DNA from: Methylomonas sp.
GTDB lineage: Bacteria > Pseudomonadota > Gammaproteobacteria > Methylococcales > Methylomonadaceae
NCBI RefSeq assembly: GCF_023228165.1
Contig: NZ_JALOBS010000012.1
Span: forward strand, 62,001 to 126,000
Direction: 5' to 3'
Length of the DNA stretch: 64,000 bases
Made by a program: the position numbers and the translations under genes. Under the pieces are notes generated by a model that saw only the letters and a list, made by a program, of their open reading frames with translations, made no database searches and was not told the DNA's origin. Shown in pieces: positions 15,726 through 24,089 of this stretch (the stretch's first letter is position 1; each line of letters starts with the position of its first letter).

Positions 15726-18398
15726 TTAAATCAACCAAGGCGCGGTGACGTCCGGATTGATATTGTACTTGGCAATTGCTACTTCGACTTTGCCGGCTTC
15801 TAATTCGCCGCTTTCCACCAGACTATACAACGCCGCTACTGTGACATGATATCTATCGACTTCAAAGAAACTGCGCAAATTGGCGCGGGTATCGGAGCGG
15901 CCGAAACCGTCGGTGCCCAGCACGGTATAAGATTTTTTCACCCAGGGTCGGATTTGCTCGGCAAACACACGCATATAATCGGTGGCGGCAATAAGCGGAC
16001 CTTTGCTGTTGGCCAAGCAACGTTCGATATGCGTGATACGCGGCGTTTCGGTCGGATGCAGGCGGTTCCAGCGATCGCAGCTATGGCCGTCTCGGCCCAG
16101 TTCGGTAAAGCTCGGGCAGCTCCACAAATCCGCATCCACGCCCCAATCGTCGTGCAACAATTGGGCGGCGGCGATGACTTCGATGAAGATAGTGCCGGAA
16201 CCCAGTAATTGTACGCGGGGTTTTTTGCTGTTCGGCCCTTTTTTGAACAAGTACATGCCTTTCAGAATATCCTGCTCGGCCCCTTCCGGCATGGCGGGTT
16301 GTTCGTAGTTTTCATTCATCAGGGTGATGTAATAGAAAATATCTTCCTGATCCACATACATGCGGCGCAAGCCGTCCTGAATGATCACAGCCAGTTCGCA
16401 GGCGAAAGTCGGGTCGTAGGAATAGCAATTGGGCACGGTGGCCGACATCAGATGGCTATGGCCGTCTTCATGTTGCAGACCTTCGCCGTTCAAAGTGGTT
16501 CTGCCGGCGGTACCGCCCAACAGGAAGCCGCGGGTACGTTGATCGGCCGCCGCCCAGATCAAGTCGCCGACCCGTTGGAAACCGAACATCGAGTAATAGA
16601 TGAAGAACGGAATCATCGGTACGCCGTGAGTGGAATAGGCTGTGCCGGCCGCTATCCAATCGCACAGGCCGCCGGCTTCGTTGATGCCCTCCTGTAAAAC
16701 CTGGCCGTGCTTGTCTTCTTTATAAAACATCAATTGTTCGGCGTCCTGCGGGGTATACAGCTGGCCGACTTGAGACCAGATGCCCAGCTGGCGGAACATG
16801 CCTTCCATGCCGAAGGTGCGCGATTCGTCCGGCACGATGGGGACGACGCGTTTACCGATTTGTTTATCCTTGACCAATATGTTGAGGATGCGTACGAAAG
16901 CCATGGTGGTGGATATTTCGTGGCCTTCGCCGGTACCATCCAGCAAGGCTTTGAAAGTTGCCAGGGCTGGAATTTCCAAAGGATAGGCTTTAACGCGGCG
17001 GGCGGGTAAATAACCGCCCATATCGACCCGGCGCTGGCGCAGGTAATTCAGTTCGGCGGAGTCCTCCGCCAAGCGAATGTAAGGCAGGTCGAGCAATTCC
17101 TCATTGCTGATCGGTAATTGGTAGCGGTCGCGGATGGCTTTGATCGACTCCATGCTCATCTTCTTTTGCTGATGGCTGGTGTTTTGGGCCTGGCCGGAAT
17201 CGCCCATGCCGTAGCCCTTGATTGTGTGCGCCAGGATTACGGTCGGCTGGCCTTGATGATTGACGGCGGCGTTAAAGGCGGTGAAGACTTTGATCGGGTC
17301 GTGGCCGCCGCGATTCAGTTCCCAGATGTCGCGGTCGGTGTAGTCTTTAACCAATTCCTTCAGTTCCGGAGTGTTGAAGAAATGTTCGCGGACGTAGGCG
17401 CCGTCCTTGGATTTGAAGGTCTGGTAATCGCCGTCCACGCACTCCATCATGCGCTTGACCACCAAGCCGTCCTTGTCGCGGGCCAGAATCGGATCCCAGC
17501 GGCGGCCCCAGATGACCTTGATCACGTTCCAGTTGGCGCCGCGGAAGTTGCCTTCCAGTTCCTGAATGATTTTGCCGTTGCCGCGCACCGGGCCGTCCAG
17601 GCGTTGCAGGTTGCAATTGACCACGAAAATCAGATTATCCAGTTTTTCGCGGCCGGCCATACCGATCGCGCCCAGCGTTTCGGGTTCGTCGGATTCGCCG
17701 TCGCCCAAAAAGGCCCAGACTTTTCGGCTGTCGGTATTGGCAAAACCGCGATCCTGCATATAACGCATGAAGCGGGCTTGATAAATTGCCATGATGGGTC
17801 CAAGGCCCATGGAGACGGTGGGGAATTGCCAGAATTCCGGCATCAGCCACGGATGCGGATAGGACGATAGGCCGTTGCCGCCCACTTCCTGGCGGAAATT
17901 GTCCATTTGCTCTTCACTCAAGCGACCCAGCAAAAACGCATGGGCATAAATGCCGGGTGCGGAGTGGCCTTGCGAGAAAATCAGGTCGCCGCCGTGCTTG
18001 TCGGAAGCGGCATTCCAGAAATGGTTTTGGCCCACATCGTATAAGGTGATAGCCGAAGCAAAACTGGCGATATGACCGCCGACGTTGGTATGTTTGTTGG
18101 CGCGCAATACCATCATCATCGCGTTCCAACGTACATAAGAACGTATGGTGCGTTCTATGTCGAAATTGCCGGGAAACTTGGGTTGTTTGTCGACCGAAAT
18201 GGTGTTGATGTAAGGCGTGTTGGCGGAGAAGGGGATGTCCAGACCGGCTTGTCTGGCGGTGTCGAGCAGTGTTTCGATCAGAAAGCTGGCGCGGTCGCGG
18301 CCTTCTTTTTCAATCACCGCTTGCAGGGCCTCCATCCACTCCTGGGTTTCTGCAGGATCAATATCGTGTTTGACGGCAATGTCGGTATTGTTGTTCAT
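15726..18398 (-). CDS. aceE: Pyruvate dehydrogenase E1 component, homodimeric
   Basis: 890 residues, the E. coli-type single-chain E1. The thiamine diphosphate motif G-D-G-E-S-D-E-P-E ... N-C-N-L-Q-R-L-D-G-P-V is mid-N-terminal, and F-S-Q-G-H-S-A-P-G-I-Y is also visible. It decarboxylates pyruvate and passes the acetyl group to AceF's lipoyl arm. It is the first gene of aceE-aceF. A palindrome-poor 180-base gap with a CCTAACCCTCTCC repeat-like stretch lies upstream. Confidence 0.98.
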   Translation of the reverse strand: MNNNTDIAVKHDIDPAETQEWMEALQAVIEKEGRDRASFLIETLLDTARQAGLDIPFSANTPYINTISVDKQPKFPGNFDIERTIRSYVRWNAMMMVLRANKHTNVGGHIASFASAITLYDVGQNHFWNAASDKHGGDLIFSQGHSAPGIYAHAFLLGRLSEEQMDNFRQEVGGNGLSSYPHPWLMPEFWQFPTVSMGLGPIMAIYQARFMRYMQDRGFANTDSRKVWAFLGDGESDEPETLGAIGMAGREKLDNLIFVVNCNLQRLDGPVRGNGKIIQELEGNFRGANWNVIKVIWGRRWDPILARDKDGLVVKRMMECVDGDYQTFKSKDGAYVREHFFNTPELKELVKDYTDRDIWELNRGGHDPIKVFTAFNAAVNHQGQPTVILAHTIKGYGMGDSGQAQNTSHQQKKMSMESIKAIRDRYQLPISNEELLDLPYIRLAEDSAELNYLRQRRVDMGGYLPARRVKAYPLEIPALATFKALLDGTGEGHEISTTMAFVRILNILVKDKQIGKRVVPIVPDESRTFGMEGMFRQLGIWSQVGQLYTPQDAEQLMFYKEDKHGQVLQEGINEAGGLCDWIAAGTAYSTHGVPMIPFFIYYSMFGFQRVGDLIWAAADQRTRGFLLGGTAGRTTLNGEGLQHEDGHSHLMSATVPNCYSYDPTFACELAVIIQDGLRRMYVDQEDIFYYITLMNENYEQPAMPEGAEQDILKGMYLFKKGPNSKKPRVQLLGSGTIFIEVIAAAQLLHDDWGVDADLWSCPSFTELGRDGHSCDRWNRLHPTETPRITHIERCLANSKGPLIAATDYMRVFAEQIRPWVKKSYTVLGTDGFGRSDTRANLRSFFEVDRYHVTVAALYSLVESGELEAGKVEVAIAKYNINPDVTAPWLI

Positions 18399-18578
18399 TT
18401 ACGGAACCTAGAAAATCGTTGGCTTAGCCCAAAAAGGATACCTGAAAAGGCCGTTTTCGGCATGTTTTTTTGTAAACTCATCGTACTGCAAATTTCGGGT
18501 TTAAATTCTCTTCATCCTAACCCTCTCCAGCAGAAGAGGGAATGGAGGTGCCAAAATTTGAAGTGCAAAAGCTAAAGT

Positions 18579-20174
18579 CTAAGAACTGCAAGACAGCATG
18601 GAGCAACCCGCGCGCTGCTTGGCCCAGTCGGGGCGTTTTTCCGCAAAGCGCTGCTTGCCGGCTTGCTCGGTATAGGGATGGCGTAGCACTTCCAGCAATT
18701 CCCAAACTTCGCTGAAGTCGTCTTGTTCCGCTAAATCAATGGCTTGCTGGGCCAGATAGTTGCGTAACACATAGATTGGGTTCACGGCGTTCATGGCTTG
18801 TTGGCGTTCGGTTTGCGGTCTGTTTTCGCCCTGCAGACGGGTTTGATAGGTTTTGAACCATGTTTCGGCCAACGCTTGCGTTTCCGGGGACAGCGGTTCA
18901 TAGCTGCACTCTTGCAAGTGTGCTTGAAAAACCGCAACGGCATCGTCGGCTTCGATGGCGGCCAAGCCGCGATAAAATAATGTCATATCGGCTTCGGCAG
19001 TCTGTAGCAAAGTCGCTAATTCGGCGGTCAGCGTTTCATCGCTGCCAGGAGCAAAGGCCTTAAAACCCAATTTGTTGGCCATGGTTTGCCGCCAGGTTTG
19101 TTCGAAAGTGGTGGTAAACACAGTCAGGGTCTCCTGCAAGGGTTCCGCTTTTAGAATTAAAGGATAGAGTGCATTCGCCAATTGCACCAGGTTCCAGTAG
19201 GCGATTTTGGGCTGATTGCCGAACCGGTAGCGGCGGCCTTGGGCATCGGTGGTGTTGGGGGTCCAATCCGGATCGTAGTTTTCCAGCCAGCCGTAGGGGC
19301 CGTAATCGATGGTCAAACCCAGGATGGACATATTGTCGGTGTTCATGACGCCATGCACAAAGCCTACTCGCTGCCAGTGAACTATCATTTCCGCGGTAGT
19401 TCGGCAGATTTCCGCAAACCATTGCAGGTAAACCGCTTTGCTGGGTGGGCCCAGATACGGAAAATCGGTTTTTATGCAGAAATCGACCAGCTGTTTTAGG
19501 GTTTCCAGGTCGTCGCGCGAGGTAAACAGCTGAAAATTGCCGAAACGGATAAACGACGGCGCTACCCGGCAGACCACGGCACCCGGTTCCAGCTGCGGAT
19601 TGCCGTCGTAAAACATGTCGCGCACCACTTGTTCCCCGGTCAATATTACGCTCAAGGCCCTTGTGGTGGGAACGCCCAGATGATACATGGCTTCGCTGCA
19701 TAAAAATTCGCGGATGGAGGAACGCAGCACCGCCAAGCCGTCGGCGCTGCGCGAATAAGGTGTTGGGCCTGCCCCCTTGAGCTGCAAGGTCCAGCGTTGG
19801 CCTTGCTGGTTGACGACTTCGCCCAGATTGATAGCCCGGCCATCGCCCAATTGGCCGGCCCAATGTCCGAATTGTTGGCCGCCGTAGTTCATGGCATACG
19901 GATCCATGCCGTCCAGCAACTGATTGCCGGCAAAAGTCTGACAAAAGGCTGCGGATTGGCAAGCGGCTTCCGACAAATTCAATTGCTCGGCCATTTCCTT
20001 CGAATAGGCCACTAAGCGTGGCGCCTTGACTGGTTTGGGCTGTACCCGCGAATAACAACTTTGATAAACCTGGCGGCGGTAATTGTCCGGCTCCGGATCG
20101 CCGGGTAAATCATGTACAAAGCGGTTATCGAAATTTAAAGTATCGAGAAGATTGCTGTTAGATTGAGTTGGCAT
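18579..20174 (-). CDS. selO: Protein adenylyltransferase SelO
   Basis: 531 residues, SelO/YdiU family. Family marks: G-G-Q-Q-F-G-H-W-A-G-Q-L-G-D-G-R-A (about 112-128), K-G-A-G-x-T-P-Y-S-R, and G-V-M-N-T-D-N-M-S-I-L-G-L-T-I-D-Y-G-P. It uses a kinase-like fold with flipped ATP to AMPylate proteins in the redox response. The C-terminus ends L-S-C-S-S, the position of selenocysteine in animal SelO; here the codon is TGC, so Cys is used. No operon partner. Confidence 0.95.
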   Translation of the reverse strand: MPTQSNSNLLDTLNFDNRFVHDLPGDPEPDNYRRQVYQSCYSRVQPKPVKAPRLVAYSKEMAEQLNLSEAACQSAAFCQTFAGNQLLDGMDPYAMNYGGQQFGHWAGQLGDGRAINLGEVVNQQGQRWTLQLKGAGPTPYSRSADGLAVLRSSIREFLCSEAMYHLGVPTTRALSVILTGEQVVRDMFYDGNPQLEPGAVVCRVAPSFIRFGNFQLFTSRDDLETLKQLVDFCIKTDFPYLGPPSKAVYLQWFAEICRTTAEMIVHWQRVGFVHGVMNTDNMSILGLTIDYGPYGWLENYDPDWTPNTTDAQGRRYRFGNQPKIAYWNLVQLANALYPLILKAEPLQETLTVFTTTFEQTWRQTMANKLGFKAFAPGSDETLTAELATLLQTAEADMTLFYRGLAAIEADDAVAVFQAHLQECSYEPLSPETQALAETWFKTYQTRLQGENRPQTERQQAMNAVNPIYVLRNYLAQQAIDLAEQDDFSEVWELLEVLRHPYTEQAGKQRFAEKRPDWAKQRAGCSMLSCSS

Positions 20175-20275
20175 GGGCTTTTGGCGAAAATCTGTTTCGG
20201 TTAGGGACGAGAAGCAGCTAAGATAGAGTTATCGAACACTTTATAACAATCACCTAGCCAATTGAGGTTCATTTC

Positions 20276-20620
20276 ATGAAAAAACTGTTTCTTAAACGCA
20301 GCGCACGCGCGGCCAAACTAAGTTCGTTCTTGTTAATCAGTGGCTTGGCGGCTACCCAATTGACCGGTTGTTTTACAGTCGGACAGGAATTCGCGGGGTC
20401 GCGGGTGCCGGAAATTAAAATCGGCCAAACCACCCGGCAGGAAATCACCGACATTTTCGGCAGACCCTGGCGCACCGGCATGGAAGACGGCAAGACTACC
20501 TGGACTTACGGCATTTACAAATACTCGCTGTTCGGTGCCGACGATACCCAGGATTTGTTGATTCGTTTCGATCCGCAAGGCGTAGTGCGGTCTTATACTT
20601 TCAGCTCGACCCGCAAGTAA
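20276..20620 (+). CDS. SmpA/OmlA-domain lipoprotein
   Basis: 114 residues with an unusually basic signal sequence and a lipobox L-T-G-C (Cys32). The mature part is a BamE/OmlA-like domain: I-K-I-G-Q-T-T-R-Q-E-I-T-D-I-F-G-R-P-W followed by a Trp-Tyr strand (T-W-T-Y-G). It should be anchored in the outer membrane. It is not BamE itself (too divergent and in the wrong context), so an envelope-assembly role is only suggested. Confidence 0.85.
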   Translation: MKKLFLKRSARAAKLSSFLLISGLAATQLTGCFTVGQEFAGSRVPEIKIGQTTRQEITDIFGRPWRTGMEDGKTTWTYGIYKYSLFGADDTQDLLIRFDPQGVVRSYTFSSTRK

Positions 20621-20636
20621 GCATGGTGCGAAGGTC

Positions 20637-20822
20637 GTGCGGTCGCAGTGGTTATTGTTGATTTTACCGCTGCTGACCGGTTCGACCGGTATCGCCAAAA
20701 AACGTTACAAATATCAAGATCAGCAACGCCTTAGCTTGCCCCGAGAGGCCGGTTGGCAGGCTTATACTTGCCACCGGCATGCTTTTGAGTCGCGGCGGGG
20801 GCAATTGGCTGGAAGGCTTTAG
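20637..20822 (+). CDS. Possible small exported peptide (weak)
   Basis: A GTG-initiated 61-codon frame right after the lipoprotein gene. Residues 1-20 are a convincing signal peptide (W-L-L-L-I-L-P-L-L-T-G-S-T-G-I-A). Next comes K-R-Y-K-Y-Q-D, the usual start of the DUF4124 domain, but the remainder does not look like that domain. It may be a truncated or frameshifted DUF4124 protein. It overlaps the end of the convergent MFS gene by four bases. Confidence 0.25.
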   Translation: MRSQWLLLILPLLTGSTGIAKKRYKYQDQQRLSLPREAGWQAYTCHRHAFESRRGQLAGRL

Positions 20823-22012
20823 TGCGCTTCCTTGATTTTAAGCGTCAGCAAGGCCAGTAGCGCGAGTACGCAAAACGCCGCGCCGGCATAAAAAGTCGAA
20901 GCCGATCCGAATTCATCCCACAGCAAACCGGCTAAAACACTCGCAATCAGCATGGCGGCGCCGCTGATTAAATTGAAAAAACCGTACGCCGTGCCGCGTA
21001 AATCCGTGGGAGCCGCGTCGGCCACCATTTTGGCCAATAGTCCTTGCGTCATGCCCATATGTATGCCCCACAGACACACGCCGGCCAGGATTGCCGCCCA
21101 ATGCGCACTGCCGGCCAGCACCAGGTCGGCGGCTATCATAACCAGCAAACCCCAGGCTAATAAGCGGTTAGGGCTGACGCGGTCGGATAAATGCCCGAAA
21201 GGATAAGCGCTGGCGGCATAAACAATGTTCATGGCCACCATCACCAAAGGCACCCAGGCGATGGGAATGCCACTCTGCTGGGCCCGTAATACCAAAAACG
21301 CCTCGCTAAAGCGGGCCAGAGTGAAGACCGCTCCTATCGCCACTACATGCCAGTAGGAGCGGTTCAAACGCTTTAAGTTCTGTTTACGGATAGGGTTGCC
21401 GCGGTGTTGGTTACTGGCGCGGGCTGGTTCCCGGACACCGAGTAATAGCACTAACACAGCCAACAAGCCGGGGATGACCGCCACCCAAAATACGGCGCGA
21501 AAATCATCTGCCCACAGCAGCATCAGGGCTACGGCCAACAAGGGGCCGAGAAAGGCGCCCACGGTATCCAGAGACTGGCGCAAACCGAAAGCGGCACCGC
21601 GTATCTCCACGGGGGTAATGTCGGCCACCAGCGCATCGCGTGGGGCGCCGCGAATACCTTTGCCGATCCGGTCGATCAGGCGGGCCGTCAGGACTATGCC
21701 GCTGCTGGCGGCAATGGCGAACAAGGGTTTGCTCAGGGCGCCCAGGGTGTAACCCAACAAGGCCAGCCCTTTGCGTTTACCCAGGTAATCGCTGAGGGCT
21801 CCGGAAAATATTTTGACGATCAGCGCCGTCGATTCGGCCGCGCCTTCAATCAAACCGATAGTAAGGCTGCTGGCTCCTAGGCTGGTTACCATGAATAGCG
21901 GCAGCAGGGAATGGATCATTTCCGAAGAAATATCCATTAACAGGCTCACACAGCCTAGCGCCCAAACTCCTTTGGGAATGCGTCGCCAAACCGGGAGAGG
22001 CGCTATAGACAA
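20819..22012 (-). CDS. Major facilitator superfamily transporter
   Basis: 397 residues, about 12 predicted membrane helices. The cytoplasmic loop after helix 2 carries G-A-L-S-D-Y-L-G-K-R-K-G, the MFS signature, and D-R-I-G-K-G-I-R-G-A-P-R-D-A is typical of the YfcJ/multidrug-type subgroup seen in proteobacteria. The substrate is unknown. It starts one base from the end of crp, which lies upstream on the same strand, so the two are an operon. Confidence 0.88.
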   Translation of the reverse strand: MSIAPLPVWRRIPKGVWALGCVSLLMDISSEMIHSLLPLFMVTSLGASSLTIGLIEGAAESTALIVKIFSGALSDYLGKRKGLALLGYTLGALSKPLFAIAASSGIVLTARLIDRIGKGIRGAPRDALVADITPVEIRGAAFGLRQSLDTVGAFLGPLLAVALMLLWADDFRAVFWVAVIPGLLAVLVLLLGVREPARASNQHRGNPIRKQNLKRLNRSYWHVVAIGAVFTLARFSEAFLVLRAQQSGIPIAWVPLVMVAMNIVYAASAYPFGHLSDRVSPNRLLAWGLLVMIAADLVLAGSAHWAAILAGVCLWGIHMGMTQGLLAKMVADAAPTDLRGTAYGFFNLISGAAMLIASVLAGLLWDEFGSASTFYAGAAFCVLALLALLTLKIKEAH

Positions 22013-22669
22013 TTAACGCGTGCCAAATACCACGATGGTTTTGCCGTGCGCGGTAATCAAACCCTTATCTTCCAGTTCTTTTAACACCCGGCCGGCCATT
22101 TCACGCGAACAACCGACGATACGGCCGATTTCCTGCCGGGTGATATGCAGTTGCATGCCGTCCGGGTGGGTAATGGCATCCGGTTCCTTGGTCAGGTCCA
22201 GTAAGGTGCGGGCGATACGCCCTTCCACGTCCATAAAGGCCAAATCACGGTATTTGCGGCTGGTGATCAGCAAGCGGGTGGATAACTGCTCGCCGAGTAC
22301 CGTCAGAATTTCTACCGCGTGTTCGCGTAATTCCGAGTTGAGTAACGATTTAAAACGGTCGTAACCGATTTCCGCCATATGGCAGCTGGTACGCGATTTA
22401 ACATAAGCGCTACGGGTTTCGGCATTTTTGAAAACGCCGATCTCACCGACGAAGTCGTGTTTGTTAAGATAGGCCAGAATCAATTCGTGGCCTTCTTCAT
22501 CCTCGACGCTGACGCTGACCGATCCGTCGACGACGAATAGCAGTTTATCGCCAACGTCACCGGGTCTGACGATGGTTAATTTGGCGGGATAACTGCGTAC
22601 ATGGCAAACATGCAAAAACGCATCAAGCGCTTCCTGGGAGATTTTATTATTTTTTTTAACCAAGCTCAT
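22013..22669 (-). CDS. Crp/Vfr-type cyclic-nucleotide regulator
   Basis: 218 residues, the length of Crp/Vfr. The cyclic-nucleotide-binding domain has G-D-x-x-D-K-L-L-F-V-V-D-G and F-V-G-E-I-G-V-F, with T-R-S-A-Y-V-K-S-R-T replacing R-T-A. The C-terminal winged helix (I-T-R-Q-E-I-G-R-I-V-G-C-S-R-E-M-A-G-R-V) is nearly identical to Crp/Vfr. cAMP binding is therefore likely. It is divergent from osmC, the arrangement seen in many gammaproteobacteria. Confidence 0.93.
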   Translation of the reverse strand: MSLVKKNNKISQEALDAFLHVCHVRSYPAKLTIVRPGDVGDKLLFVVDGSVSVSVEDEEGHELILAYLNKHDFVGEIGVFKNAETRSAYVKSRTSCHMAEIGYDRFKSLLNSELREHAVEILTVLGEQLSTRLLITSRKYRDLAFMDVEGRIARTLLDLTKEPDAITHPDGMQLHITRQEIGRIVGCSREMAGRVLKELEDKGLITAHGKTIVVFGTR

Positions 22670-22793
22670 TTGTCATAATCCAGTCCAATAGATACCGATA
22701 CCCTAACCAACTGAGAAGTATTTTGCAAAAAAAACAATTCATGGACAGGTATCGTTGTAAAATTCGCCACATTTTTATTTTCCGGGATTCAAA

Positions 22794-23213
22794 ATGCAAG
22801 CAACAGTGAAGTGGGTCGACGGCCGGTTATTCGTCGGGGAGTCCGGCAGTGGTCATGCCGTGGTGATGGATGGTCCGCCCGATCATGGCGGCCGAAACAT
22901 GGGCGCGCGGCCGATGGAAATGATTTTGTTGGGCGTGGGCGGCTGCTCCTCGTACGATGTGATCGATATTCTGCAAAAAGGCCGGCACGACGTCATCGAT
23001 TGCGTTGCTGAATTGACGGCGGAGCGTGCGGATGCAATTCCCGCCGTGTTCAGCAAAATCCATTTGCATTTTAAAGTGACGGGCAAAAATTTACCCGTGG
23101 CGGCCGTCGAACGCGCGGTTAAATTATCCGCGGAGAAATACTGTTCGGCGTCCATTATGCTGGCTAAGGCAGGGGTAGAAATTAGCCATGATTTTGAAGT
23201 GATGGAGGGTTGA
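22794..23213 (+). CDS. OsmC/YhfA-family protein
   Basis: 139 residues. The OsmC fold is shown by the catalytic-type Cys in G-V-G-G-C-S-S-Y-D-V (about 47-56) and Y-C-S-A-S-I-M-L (about 116-123), the two redox Cys of hydroperoxide-reducing OsmC proteins. It matches the YhfA subgroup, which sits next to crp in E. coli as here. It may reduce organic peroxides; the exact substrate is unknown. speD begins four bases downstream. Confidence 0.92.
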   Translation: MQATVKWVDGRLFVGESGSGHAVVMDGPPDHGGRNMGARPMEMILLGVGGCSSYDVIDILQKGRHDVIDCVAELTAERADAIPAVFSKIHLHFKVTGKNLPVAAVERAVKLSAEKYCSASIMLAKAGVEISHDFEVMEG

Positions 23214-23217
23214 TCGA

Positions 23218-23997
23218 TTGAGCAAATTACAATTACACGGGTTTAACAATCTGACTAAATCGTTAAGTTTCAATATTTACGATGTCTGTTACGCGCCCAA
23301 AGAGCAGGAAAAAGCTTATATCGAATATATCGACGAAGCCTATAACGCTAAACGGCTGACCCAAATTCTGAAAGATGTCGCCAACATTATCGGTGCGCAG
23401 ATTTTAAATATTGCCCACCAGGATTACGATCCGCAAGGTGCCAGTGTGACCATGTTGATTTCCGAAGGCGCGGTGATACCTGCCGGTATGAATTCCGAAT
23501 CGCCCGGTCCTTTACCCGACACCATTCTGGCGCATCTGGACAAGAGCCATATTACCGTACATACCTATCCGGAAAGTCATCCGGATACCAATATTTGTAG
23601 CTTCCGGGCCGATATCGACGTCTCCACCTGTGGGCAGATTTCACCGTTGAAGGCCTTGAATTATCTGATTCATAGTTTTGAATCCGATATCGTCATCATG
23701 GATTACCGGGTGCGCGGCTTTACCCGGGATATTTCCGGTGAGAAGCATTACATAGACCACAAGATCAACTCGATCCAGAATTACATCGCTGAGAGCACTA
23801 AAGAGTTGTATCAAATGATCGACGTGAATGTTTATCAGGAAAACATTTTTCACACCAAAATGATGTTGAAGGAAGCCGAGCTGGAAAACTATCTATTCGA
23901 GAAGGAAAGTAATTTCAGTGAAGATGAAAAGCTTGAAATTCAGGATCAGTTGCAGGAGGAGATGGCGGAAATTTTCTACGGTAGAAATTTTAGTTAA
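23218..23997 (+). CDS. speD: S-adenosylmethionine decarboxylase proenzyme
   Basis: 259 residues, the E. coli-type (class 1A) SpeD. The self-cleavage site is L-D-K109-S110-H-I-T-V-H-T-Y-P-E, in which Ser110 becomes the pyruvoyl group. C-x-F-R-A-D-I-D-V-S-T-C-G follows. It makes decarboxylated SAM for spermidine. The start is a TTG at 23218; it is placed by the S-K-L-Q alignment and by its 4-base gap from osmC. speE is not in the window. A strong terminator follows. Confidence 0.95.
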   Translation: MSKLQLHGFNNLTKSLSFNIYDVCYAPKEQEKAYIEYIDEAYNAKRLTQILKDVANIIGAQILNIAHQDYDPQGASVTMLISEGAVIPAGMNSESPGPLPDTILAHLDKSHITVHTYPESHPDTNICSFRADIDVSTCGQISPLKALNYLIHSFESDIVIMDYRVRGFTRDISGEKHYIDHKINSIQNYIAESTKELYQMIDVNVYQENIFHTKMMLKEAELENYLFEKESNFSEDEKLEIQDQLQEEMAEIFYGRNFS

Positions 23998-24057
23998 ATC
24001 GATGGCTTAAAAGGTTTCGGGCTGGTTGTTGCGGATAAGCCGGTAAATTGGAAAAAT

Positions 24058-24083
24058 AGGCCGAAACTTCGGCCTGTTTTTTT
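24058..24083 (+). terminator. Rho-independent terminator after speD
   Basis: AGGCCGAA (24058-24065) pairs with TTCGGCCT (24068-24075) around a two-base loop, and a run of T follows (24077-24083). It ends the osmC-speD unit and, because the hairpin is symmetric and preceded by AAAAA, may also stop the convergent dynamin gene that ends at 24090. Confidence 0.88.
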
Positions 24084-24089
24084 GCCTGA

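Noticed and set aside
16209..16697. A 162-codon frame antisense to aceE
   Set aside because: Shadow of a long housekeeping gene; no ribosome site or family.
17118..17870. A 250-codon open frame antisense to aceE
   Set aside because: It lies wholly inside aceE, which has clear motifs. The frame is rich in Ala, Gly, Val and His from the complement of GC-rich codons, with no domain.
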